A stretch of DNA of 32,672 nt from a virus: IMG/VR virus record IMGVR_UViG_3300042365_000191, positions 1 through 32,672 of that record. One strand, written 5' to 3'. The notes beneath the pieces are model-generated. The model saw only the letters and a program-made list of their open reading frames with translations, did not search any database and had not been told where the DNA came from. Of the stretch, positions 22,387 to 27,702 are shown piece after piece; position 1 is the first letter of the stretch, and each line of letters starts with the position of its first letter. Both the position numbers and the translations under genes were made by a program.

Positions 22387-22796
22387 GAGATCCGCACGGT
22401 CGTCCGTGCCTCCGTGCCCCACGTCTTCTCGATCACGACCTTGCCGATCTGCACGTCGTCCTTCCAGGCCACGCCATTGAGCGAGTCCTCGATGCCCTTG
22501 GCGTAGTTCGTGCAGTCGCCTCGCGGCACCGGCCTGGCCGACCTCGGGTTGAGCTCGCCGCTCTTCCGGTAGTGCGACGGTGGCCGAGCGAACACCAGGT
22601 CGATGACGACCGTCAGCGGGGCGTCGTCGATCGGCGTGGCCCCCGCAGCTCGAGCAGCTGCAGCAATCGCAGCCCGGTAGGCGTGAATCGGGTGCGACGC
22701 CGGCGTGTATGCGTGGCCGTGTTTGCCGCGCGTCGTGATGCGTGGCCTTGGCTGCGGCACGGGGTCGCCGACTACCTCGAACGCGATTGGTCGCAT
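22383..22796 (-). CDS. rusA: RusA-type Holliday junction resolvase
   Basis: A 137-residue nuclease with V-V-G-D-P-V-P-Q-P-R-P-R near 8-19 (typical RusA opening), and the catalytic block D94-C-T-N-Y-A-K100-G-I-E-D104-S-L-N-G with D113/D114 after it. RusA dimers cut four-way junctions, and phages use them for recombination and for resolving branched DNA before packaging. It starts inside the end of the serine protease gene (25-base overlap) with no clear ribosome site. Along with the RecT-type protein it completes a recombination pair. Confidence 0.92.
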   Translation of the reverse strand: MRPIAFEVVGDPVPQPRPRITTRGKHGHAYTPASHPIHAYRAAIAAAARAAGATPIDDAPLTVVIDLVFARPPSHYRKSGELNPRSARPVPRGDCTNYAKGIEDSLNGVAWKDDVQIGKVVIEKTWGTEARTTVRIS

Positions 22797-23560
22797 GCCA
22801 GGACGCTACACGTCGCGTCAAACTCTTCGCCCATCACCTCGTGATACCAATCGTGGTACAGGCTCACCCGCGTGTGGGCGGACTCTTCGCCGGCCCTGCT
22901 GCGAGTGCGTGTGCCATCTGCGGTCTTCATCGTGAAGCTGTTGATGCCTGCGAGACGCTGGTGAACGAAGAGCGGCCCGCCCGAATCGCCAGGTGCGATG
23001 CACAGCGGCAGCGGCGATCCGCCACGCATGGCCGGCAACACGATCAGCCCATGCTCAAAGCGGACGATCTTGCCCGTGCCTGCCCGAAGGGCCCCGTCGC
23101 CGTGCGTGTGCCCCGTCGAGAGCCTGCCGGTCAACCCGTAGCCAGCAACGCTGACCGTGTCTCCTATCGCTTCCTCGCCGCTCGACAGGGGCGGGTATGA
23201 CCGGAGGCCGAATGGTTCGGCAACCCGCACCAGGGCGATGTCGTGCCACCCGTAGTTGCCGTCTTGGTACTCGCGGTGGGCGAAGATCCGCTCCACCCGC
23301 CGGATGCCGTTGGCCGTGTGAACGATTGCCTTGGCGTAGCCCTCGACGACGTGGGCCGCCGTCAGGGCCCAGTGATCGGCGATCAGCACGCAGCTGCCGC
23401 AGGGCATCGTCCCGTCTGGCAGTGTGCCGATGATCTTGGCCGTGTACGGGGCGAAGTCTCGGCCGTACTCGAGGTAGCGGGCGTCGGGTATAGCGTCGTC
23501 GGTCGTGCCCGCGAAGGCCGACGACGCCCAGCACAGAAGGAAAATTCCCAGTGCCCGCAT
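22772..23560 (-). CDS. Secreted trypsin-like (S1) serine protease
   Basis: The 262-residue product has a clear signal peptide (residues about 1-17, cleavage after A-F-A) and the full chymotrypsin-like triad: H70 in L-T-A-A-H-V-V, D107 in W-H-D-I-A-L, and S193 in P-G-D-S-G-G-P-L. C54/C57 lie close to the N-terminal strand. This would act outside the cytoplasmic membrane. Such a complete exported S1 protease is not usual in phage genomes; it may be a host-derived cargo gene, a lysis or superinfection factor, or an envelope-modifying enzyme. ATG 23560 has no clear Shine-Dalgarno. Confidence 0.87.
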   Translation of the reverse strand: MRALGIFLLCWASSAFAGTTDDAIPDARYLEYGRDFAPYTAKIIGTLPDGTMPCGSCVLIADHWALTAAHVVEGYAKAIVHTANGIRRVERIFAHREYQDGNYGWHDIALVRVAEPFGLRSYPPLSSGEEAIGDTVSVAGYGLTGRLSTGHTHGDGALRAGTGKIVRFEHGLIVLPAMRGGSPLPLCIAPGDSGGPLFVHQRLAGINSFTMKTADGTRTRSRAGEESAHTRVSLYHDWYHEVMGEEFDATCSVLACDQSRSR

Positions 23561-23606
23561 GCGTGCATGGTGGCACAGCGGGCAAGGAACCTTGCAGGGA
23601 GTGTGG

Positions 23607-23810
23607 CTATATGTCGAGGAGCTCGCCCGGAATCATCTGGCGGATCGTCTCTGCCAGCCGTCGCTCCTCTGCGGTCGGCTCGCCGTGCTTGCACAGGTAA
23701 CGGCAGTGCTGGTCGATCTGCCAGAGCACCTGTCTCGCTTCACTGCCCAGCCTCGCAGAGTCGTACTCGGCCTGGTCGTCTGGCAGCGTGAATTGCAGTG
23801 TCGCCTTCAT
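23607..23810 (-). CDS. Small phage protein, paralogue of the protein at 27490-27702
   Basis: A 67-residue protein. M-K-A-T-L-Q-F-T-L-P-D-D-Q-A-E lines up with M-K-A-K-L-T-F-T-L-P-D-D-E-A-E of the 27490-27702 product, and both continue with an L-x-x-I helix, K-x-G-E and end in M-I-P-x-E-L. Proteins with this F-x-L-P-[DE] start are common in phage early regions; no function is known to me. I start it at the ATG that aligns with the paralogue rather than a longer GTG frame. The 148-base gap before it contains AT-rich -10-like hexamers but no clear promoter. Confidence 0.78.
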   Translation of the reverse strand: MKATLQFTLPDDQAEYDSARLGSEARQVLWQIDQHCRYLCKHGEPTAEERRLAETIRQMIPGELLDI

Positions 23811-23958
23811 GACACTTTTCGTCAGTTTGTGTGTAGTCGCGCTATCCGTGCTTCGTAACAGCGGGCCGCCGCGTCTCACGGCCGTGCGGCGCGAATCGCC
23901 GGGGCGTTATACAGCAGGGTGGCGATTATCCGGGTCCGTATAAACACTGGTTCTGTTT

Positions 23959-24303
23959 CTAACCCTCGGCCGTAGCGAGCAGTCCGTCGTGCCGAAACGA
24001 CATGATCGGAATGTCCATCCCGATCTGGCGGGCTGCCTCCAAAACGTCTTCGGCCCTGTAGTACCGCTCGCCGTCAATGACGACGCCACTGCAAATCGGA
24101 AACCGCTCCGGCTTGCGGTGTTCCACGGGCCGCTCTCGGCCCTGCTCGGCGATCCACGCCTCGAGGTCTTCCAGCTTGTACCTCACAGACTTCCCGAGCT
24201 TCGTCGTTTGCGGCCCCTTGCGAAGCCATGCGTAGCGGGCGAGGGTCTGCGGTGCAAACCCAAGGTACTCGGCCGCCTGCTTCCTGGTCATCAGTCGTTC
24301 CAT
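23959..24303 (-). CDS. Excisionase/AlpA-type HTH regulator
   Basis: A 114-residue protein with an N-terminal HTH_17 domain: L-M-T-R-K-Q-A-A-E-Y-L-G-F-A-P-Q-T-L-A-R (4-23), the wing K-L-G-K-S-V-R-Y-K-L-E-D-L-E-A-W-I (35-51). This winged HTH is shared by phage excisionases and AlpA-like activators. The C-terminal half (Y-R-A-E-D-V-L-E-A-A-R-Q) looks like a second small helical piece. AAAGGAG eight bases before ATG 24303 sets the start. No integrase is in the window, so excisionase function is unproven; a transcription factor is equally likely. Confidence 0.83.
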   Translation of the reverse strand: MERLMTRKQAAEYLGFAPQTLARYAWLRKGPQTTKLGKSVRYKLEDLEAWIAEQGRERPVEHRKPERFPICSGVVIDGERYYRAEDVLEAARQIGMDIPIMSFRHDGLLATAEG

Positions 24304-24329
24304 CGCATCGTCTCCTTTGGTGCTGCGTG

Positions 24330-24358
24330 AATCCTGTCGCAACGTAGCGGCCTGTCAA
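24330..24358 (-). promoter_or_regulatory. Candidate sigma-70-like promoter of the HTH gene
   Basis: On the minus strand TTGACA (24358-24353) is a perfect -35 hexamer, followed after 16-17 bases by a weak -10 (CAGGAT/AGGATT, about 24336-24330). It lies 27 bases upstream of the HTH start. A perfect -35 with a weak -10 suggests activator or repressor control. Confidence 0.45.
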
Positions 24359-24400
24359 TCGCTCGCCAAAGATTCAACCAGCGTCAATCAGCGTCAATCA
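24353..24400. repeat. Triple GATTGAC direct repeats overlapping the promoter
   Basis: GTCAATC (plus strand) occurs at 24354-24360, 24383-24389 and 24393-24399; the last two are in a perfect 10-base tandem repeat (GCGTCAATCA twice, 24381-24400). The first copy contains the -35 hexamer of the candidate promoter. The arrangement is that of operator or activator sites for a DNA-binding protein, most simply the HTH protein encoded just downstream. Confidence 0.6.
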
Positions 24401-24412
24401 GTGTGGCCCGAA

Positions 24413-24468
24413 ACAGAACCAGCGGATGAAGCGGACGGCAGGGCCGCCGCTTATCCTGCGTGTTATGC
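24413..24468 (+). other. attC-like recombination site 1 (cassette left boundary)
   Basis: Read on the plus strand: ACAGAAC (R''-like), nine bases, AAGCGGAC (L''-like), a short centre, GCCGCTT (L'-like), eight bases, then GTTATGC (R'-like). The arms pair fully as GGAT-AAGCGG-CGGC against GCCG-CCGCTT-ATCC, leaving only G24428 and A24435 extrahelical, both in the left arm. Unequal 9/8 spacers and two extrahelical bases in the left arm are the defining layout of integron attC sites. The expected cut is between G24462 and T24463. Confidence 0.72.
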
Positions 24469-24684
24469 CGTCTCCGTCTTGTCTGTCGCGCACATCAGCC
24501 AATCAACGTCCCCGTCGTTGAACGCCACGACTTCAAACGATCCGTGCCTGTCTTCATGCGAAATCGACATTCCGTGCTTGCGGCACACCTCAATCACCTC
24601 CGAGAGAAACGAATCGACGACGGCGTTTTCAACGTCTCCGACGTACTTATACGGCCACTCGCTTTGGCATTTGCCCCTCAACAT
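24463..24684 (-). CDS. Small acidic phage-type protein carried in the putative cassette
   Basis: A 73-residue acidic protein. The central part V-D-S-F-L-S-E-V-I-E-V-C-R-K-H-G-M, then S-I-S-H-E-D-R-H-G-S-F-E-V-V, resembles a small family I know from many phages (K-x-G-x-S-I-S-H-E-D-x-H-G-A-F), ending in D-W-L-M. Function is not known. AAAGGAGGA sits nine bases before the ATG at 24684, clearly better than any upstream start. Its TAA stop overlaps the left cassette junction, as the first codon-sized part of R'. The whole gene and its ribosome site fit inside the cassette. Confidence 0.76.
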   Translation of the reverse strand: MLRGKCQSEWPYKYVGDVENAVVDSFLSEVIEVCRKHGMSISHEDRHGSFEVVAFNDGDVDWLMCATDKTETA

Positions 24685-24788
24685 CTTGTCCTCCTTTGCG
24701 ATTGGCATAACCACGCGATGCAGCGGACCCGCGAGAGCGTCGGTAGGTTTGTTCATGGTCGTAGGTCGCGGGCCGCTGATCGCTGGCG
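24463..24788. mobile_element. Putative integron-type gene cassette, 326 bp
   Basis: The unit starts at TTATGCC (after the R' G of attC-like site 1) and ends at the R' G of attC-like site 2. The R'' of site 2 (GGCATAAC, 24704-24711) is the exact reverse complement of GTTATGCC across the left junction (24462-24469). In integrons the two ends of one cassette must match this way, because they are joined in the free circle, so this is the strongest sign of a real cassette. It holds one gene (24463-24684) on the minus strand, opposite to the usual gene orientation relative to attC, together with its own Shine-Dalgarno. Confidence 0.62.
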
Positions 24789-24794
24789 TTCTCA
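24704..24794 (+). other. attC-like recombination site 2 (cassette right boundary)
   Basis: Plus-strand layout: GGCATAAC (R''), nine bases CACGCGATG, CAGCGGAC (L''), an extended stem CCGCGA/TCGCGG around a 31-base loop, GCCGCTG (L'), eight bases ATCGCTGG, and GTTCTCA (R'). Arms GCGAT-CAGCGG-CCCGCGA pair with TCGCGGG-CCGCTG-ATCGC, leaving G24720 and A24727 extrahelical in the left arm, the same two positions as in site 1. At 91 bases it is within the usual attC size range. Expected cut between G24788 and T24789. Confidence 0.75.
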
Positions 24795-24938
24795 GCCTCG
24801 TGCCGCCATGTAGAGCCCGATGTTCGCAGCCGCGTACCCGGCGTAGGCGATGGCGAGCCCGTGCTTGCCATGCCACGCCAGGTCGCCGGCCACCCAGACG
24901 TAGATCACGCCAGTAAGAGCGATTAGCCAGGGTGCCAT
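24792..24938 (-). CDS. Small two-helix membrane protein
   Basis: A 48-residue ORF, M-A-P-W-L-I-A-L-T-G-V-I-Y-V-W-V-A, then a polar turn (D-L-A-W-H-G-K-H-G) and a second hydrophobic helix (A-I-A-Y-A-G-Y-A-A-A-N-I-G-L-Y). It is probably an inner-membrane protein with two segments and a short loop. The ATG lies three bases after the stop of the secreted protein gene, with GGTGACGC as a weak ribosome site, so it is likely coupled. Its TGA falls in the R' end of attC-like site 2. Function unknown. Confidence 0.65.
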   Translation of the reverse strand: MAPWLIALTGVIYVWVAGDLAWHGKHGLAIAYAGYAAANIGLYMAARG

Positions 24939-24941
24939 GCG

Positions 24942-25244
24942 TCACCGATACCGAATGACAGCGAACCACTGGCGACGCACCGGCGAGTATGCCACGCCCT
25001 CCTCGACGATCGGCCGCTGGCCGAAGAAGCAGCACGCCCGCCTTGCGGCCTCCGGCGTCGAACCGCATCCGATGCCCTCGCGTCGTCCACCGTTGCGGCC
25101 ACAGTGCCGCAAAATGCCCGTGCGGGCCATTTCCTCAGCGTCGTCCTGGGCCGAGCCAAACACGACCTTACGGGCGTAGATCGTCGTGTCGGCCGTGACC
25201 GTGACAGCGACGCAGGACAACACGAGAGCGAGCAGGAACCTCAT
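24942..25244 (-). CDS. Small exported cysteine-containing protein
   Basis: A 100-residue protein with a signal peptide (M-R-F-L-L-A-L-V-L-S-C-V-A-V-T-V-T-A-D, cleavage near residue 19). The mature part has four cysteines (about 48, 60, 71, 72), giving room for disulfides, and ends in R-R-Q-W-F-A-V-I-R-Y-R. GGAGGAT before ATG 25244 is a strong ribosome site. I do not recognise a family. A periplasmic or surface role during infection, such as superinfection exclusion, is possible but not shown. Confidence 0.75.
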   Translation of the reverse strand: MRFLLALVLSCVAVTVTADTTIYARKVVFGSAQDDAEEMARTGILRHCGRNGGRREGIGCGSTPEAARRACCFFGQRPIVEEGVAYSPVRRQWFAVIRYR

Positions 25245-25306
25245 GGCGAATCCTCCGTGACTCGGCCGCGACGGGCGGCCGCATGTGAATCACGGTAGGT
25301 GGGGCG

Positions 25307-25624
25307 TCAAGTTGCCAGCCGTTCCAGCAGCCCCCGCAGCGTGGCGGCGCGCTTGTTCGCTACCGGCACGTTGTGCGGGCCGTCGATCTTGGAAAAAAAC
25401 CTGACCGCCTCCCGCTCCTCGTCGGTGAGCGTGAACGGCGTCAGCGTGCAGTATCGCGTCACGGTGCCGGTGACGTATGGGCAGGGCTGCGACCGCAGCC
25501 GCTCCACCTCGCCGGCCGCCGCTTCCAACTGCAATCGCCAGTCCTCGCCTATCCGCTGCACGGCAGCCACGGCGTCGTCGCCGCCGTTGCGGATGCGGAT
25601 GTCGAGTTCCTTCATGTATCCCAT
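25307..25624 (-). CDS. Hypothetical protein beside attC-like site 3
   Basis: A 105-residue protein. The N-terminal part is helical and coiled-coil-like (W-R-L-Q-L-E-A-A-A-G-E-V-E-R-L-R). The C-terminal part, L-T-D-E-E-R-E-A-V-R-F-F and A-A-T-L-R-G-L-L-E-R-L, is a motif pair I have seen in small phage proteins of unknown role. AAAGGAGAGACG before ATG 25624 sets the start; a second ATG three codons later is possible. The gene starts 19 bases after the attC-like site, so its ribosome site, but not a promoter, lies between. Confidence 0.72.
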   Translation of the reverse strand: MGYMKELDIRIRNGGDDAVAAVQRIGEDWRLQLEAAAGEVERLRSQPCPYVTGTVTRYCTLTPFTLTDEEREAVRFFSKIDGPHNVPVANKRAATLRGLLERLAT

Positions 25625-25642
25625 CGTCTCTCCTTTACGCCC

Positions 25643-25691
25643 ACATAACCACGCGATGCAGCGGACGAGCCGCTGATCGCTGGCGTTTTCT
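25643..25691 (+). other. attC-like recombination site 3
   Basis: Plus strand: ACATAAC, CACGCGATG, CAGCGGAC, a two-base centre, GCCGCTG, ATCGCTGG, then GTTTTCT. The left block of 22 bases and the right block of 19 bases are identical to site 2, while the 50-base centre of site 2 is absent, so the two are close relatives with different loops. Extrahelical G25658 and A25665 occupy the same positions. At about 49 bases it is near or below the usual lower size limit. Its R'' (GCCCACATAAC) has no matching start in the window, so the left end of its cassette is lost, diverged or elsewhere. Confidence 0.65.
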
Positions 25692-25898
25692 TACTGAATG
25701 GAAAAATGCCCCCGTCCCATCGTCGCCGAGCCGTTGTCGGGCTGCGTACGCCTAGAGGCTCCGAGCGGAAGGCCAAACGACTCGTAGGGCGCGAGCCGAC
25801 CTGCCGCCGGGTGTTCCATTTCGCGATTATTGCCCGTGAAGCAATGTGCCCGAAATAGGCCACCCTCTCGCCGCGATGTCTGTGCTTCGCCATCCGCC

Positions 25899-25917
25899 GA
25901 TATACCGTCGGTATATC
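25899..25917. promoter_or_regulatory. 19-bp palindrome, likely operator
   Basis: GATATACC-GTC-GGTATATC is a perfect inverted repeat of eight-base arms around three bases. It lies in the 255-base gap (25692-25946) between attC-like site 3 and the HTH gene, AT-rich against its surroundings. An HTH dimer could bind it. Apart from this palindrome the gap shows no gene I would support. Confidence 0.5.
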
Positions 25918-25946
25918 CAGAGTCGGCGGGCTACAGTCGCTCTCAC

Positions 25947-26279
25947 TCACCGTACCCATTTTCGCTGCGCGACGACGCGCGTCTCCATGACCTCGACCCC
26001 CTGGTGGGAGCCTTTTTCTCGCAGCTCGTGAATCCGCAGTTCCCGGATTCTCGACTGCACCCACGGCGACAGCTGCAGCGAGTCGCCGCTGGCTGCGTCC
26101 TCCTCTGGCGACGGTGCCTCGGGCTCGTCGTCTCGCTGCGATGCACGCCACGGCAGTTTGCCGGCCGCTTGCATGTTGCGAATGGTGGTCATGCCGACGC
26201 CAACCCTGCCGGCCAGTGACGACACGCTTTCGCCTGCCAGCCAGCCGGCATGTAGTGCGTCTACGTCGTACGTCTTCAT
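25947..26279 (-). CDS. HTH-domain protein, partial paralogue of 19196-19600
   Basis: A 110-residue protein starting M-K-T-Y-D-V-D-A-L-H-A-G-W-L-A-G, with S-V-S-S-L-A-G-R-V-G-V-G-M-T-T-I-R-N-M (19-37) as a helix-turn-helix of the resolvase/transposase type. A linker P-S-P-E-E-D-A-A-S (56-64) leads to S-L-Q-L-S-P-W-V-Q-S-R (67-77), shared with the 19196-19600 product, and a basic C-terminal tail. CAGGAG inside the end of dnaN serves as ribosome site; a longer frame is rejected because it overlaps dnaN by 137 bases. Probable DNA-binding regulator. Confidence 0.76.
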   Translation of the reverse strand: MKTYDVDALHAGWLAGESVSSLAGRVGVGMTTIRNMQAAGKLPWRASQRDDEPEAPSPEEDAASGDSLQLSPWVQSRIRELRIHELREKGSHQGVEVMETRVVAQRKWVR

Positions 26280-26283
26280 CGAG

Positions 26284-27384
26284 TCACTCCTGGGCCAGCG
26301 GCATGATGACGCCCGTGTAGGGGCCACACTTGAGCAGCACCCGGCTCTGCGGGTCGGTGGCGTACACGTCCACCTGCGGCTCCTCGTCACCGGGGATGTG
26401 GGCGAGGAACTGCGACACATATCGCGGGTCCAGCTTCGTCGCGCTGGTAGTCCCAGCAGCCACGATGTCGCACTTCACCCGGCTCTCGCCGTACTCGCTC
26501 GAGCGGCCCGAGATCGAGACGGCATTGGCCGTCCACTCGAAATCGACGCCCTTCGACTGCTCGCTCGTGACGATGGCGGCCGACTGCACCGCCGACAGGA
26601 GCTCGGCCACGTTGCACACCGTGGGATCGCCGGCCACCTCGCCAAGCACGTCACGCCACCGGGGGAACTTTCCGTCGAGGAGCTTGGCCGTCACGGTCGC
26701 GCCGTCGAGGGTGAACCGCACGTCGCCGCGATTAGCCTCGACCTGGACGCTGCCGTCACCGTTGGCAAGCGAAGCCGCCACAAGAACAGCACGGGCCGGC
26801 ACGATGGTCTGGCTGTCGTCCACCGCTTGGTCCGTCTCCGTCTCCACGCACGACAGACGCCGGCCGTCCGTCGCCACCCAGGTCGGATTGCCCGCCGTCA
26901 CGTCGATCAGCACGCCGCCGAGGGCGAATCGGGACGACTCGCTGTCGCACGCGTACGCCGTCGCATGGACGGCCCGCCGGAACTGATCCGCAGGCAGCCG
27001 GCACACCGCCTTGAGCTCGCCCGTGGCGTCCGCAGGGAACTCCGCAGCGTCCTCGGTCGGCAGAGTCCACGAGCCCCGGCCCACCTTGACGACGATGGTC
27101 GCACCCTTCGGCGTCAGCGTCACCTCGTCACCGGCAGCCGCCTTCAGGATCGCCGCCAACTTCGCCGCCGGCAGCAGGATCGCATCGCCGTGGTAGTCGA
27201 TCCCCCGGTCGATCCGCACCTCAAGGTCGGTGGCAGAAAGCAACCCGTCGCCGAGGCGAACGTTTTGCAGCACGGGGCGCGGCGACTTCGTCGGCACAGC
27301 CCGGAGCACATCAGCCAGAGCCGCCTTCAGCGTGTCCGCGTCCAGCGTGATACCGCCCGTCTTCGTCTTCGTTGCAGTCGCCAT
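26284..27384 (-). CDS. dnaN: DNA polymerase III beta subunit (sliding clamp)
   Basis: The 366-residue product has the three-domain clamp layout. Pieces are T-L-K-A-A-L-A-D-V-L-R-A-V (17-29) and K-S-P-R-P-V-L-Q-N-V-R-L (33-44), a conserved N-terminal stretch, then I-L-L-P-A-A-K-L-A-A-I-L-K (about 69-81), V-A-T-D-G-R-R-L (the T-D-G-x-R-L signature of domain 2), K-F-P-R-W-R-D-V (about 212-219) and the C-terminal G-V-I-M-P-L. It should encircle DNA and tether a polymerase. As no phage polymerase is visible, it may redirect the host replisome. AAGGAAG before ATG 27384 supports the start. Confidence 0.9.
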   Translation of the reverse strand: MATATKTKTGGITLDADTLKAALADVLRAVPTKSPRPVLQNVRLGDGLLSATDLEVRIDRGIDYHGDAILLPAAKLAAILKAAAGDEVTLTPKGATIVVKVGRGSWTLPTEDAAEFPADATGELKAVCRLPADQFRRAVHATAYACDSESSRFALGGVLIDVTAGNPTWVATDGRRLSCVETETDQAVDDSQTIVPARAVLVAASLANGDGSVQVEANRGDVRFTLDGATVTAKLLDGKFPRWRDVLGEVAGDPTVCNVAELLSAVQSAAIVTSEQSKGVDFEWTANAVSISGRSSEYGESRVKCDIVAAGTTSATKLDPRYVSQFLAHIPGDEEPQVDVYATDPQSRVLLKCGPYTGVIMPLAQE

Positions 27385-27493
27385 GTCGCGCTTCCTTTTT
27401 CCTGAGAGAACAACCAACCAGAATCCCGAGGGCGAACGTCGCCGCCAGGACTATTTCGCCGATTGCCATAAGCACCAGGTCGTGGACGGTCAT
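27311..27493 (-). CDS. Small single-pass membrane protein overlapping dnaN
   Basis: A 60-residue protein. M-T-V-H-D-L-V-L-M-A-I-G-E-I-V-L-A-A-T-F-A-L-G-I is one membrane helix (about 6-28), followed by S-L-R-K-K and a polar tail that lies in the overlap with dnaN (74 bases, different frame). The ATG is coupled to the upstream stop by ATGA. Overlap of this length with a conserved gene makes the C terminus constrained. Function unknown. Confidence 0.6.
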   Translation of the reverse strand: MTVHDLVLMAIGEIVLAATFALGILVGCSLRKKEARHGDCNEDEDGRYHAGRGHAEGGSG

Positions 27494-27702
27494 CGCAGTT
27501 TCTCCGTCAGTTCGTGCGGGATCATGTCGCGCCTGAGCTGCTCGAGCACCTTGCGCACGTCGTCGGTGATCTCGCCGTACTTCACGAGCTCACGCGCCCA
27601 ATTGTTGATTCGTTCCAGGGCGATGAGCGCATCACGCCCGGCGAGGGCGTACTGGAATTCCGCCTCGTCGTCGGGCAGCGTGAATGTCAACTTCGCCTTC
27701 AC
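27490..27702 (-). CDS. Small phage protein, paralogue of the protein at 23607-23810
   Basis: A 70-residue protein, M-K-A-K-L-T-F-T-L-P-D-D-E-A-E-F, with a helix I-A-L-E-R-I-N-N-W-A-R-E-L-V-K-Y-G-E and the terminal D-M-I-P-H-E-L. It matches the 23607-23810 product along its whole length. ATG overlaps the upstream stop (ATGA). The family is frequent in phage replication regions without a known function. Confidence 0.78.
   Translation of the reverse strand: MKAKLTFTLPDDEAEFQYALAGRDALIALERINNWARELVKYGEITDDVRKVLEQLRRDMIPHELTEKLR

Noticed and set aside
23840-23910. A possible fourth attC-like site (GTAAC ... GCGTTATAC)
   Set aside because: The ends look right, but the inner arms do not pair and the spacers do not match the 9/8 pattern of the other three. 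Only a local hairpin is supported.
25612-25959. A 115-codon minus-strand frame overlapping the HTH gene end, the palindrome and attC-like site 3
   Set aside because: Its protein is Arg/Ser-rich without pattern, it overlaps a better gene at the left end (25307-25624) and runs through the hairpin site. No good ribosome site.
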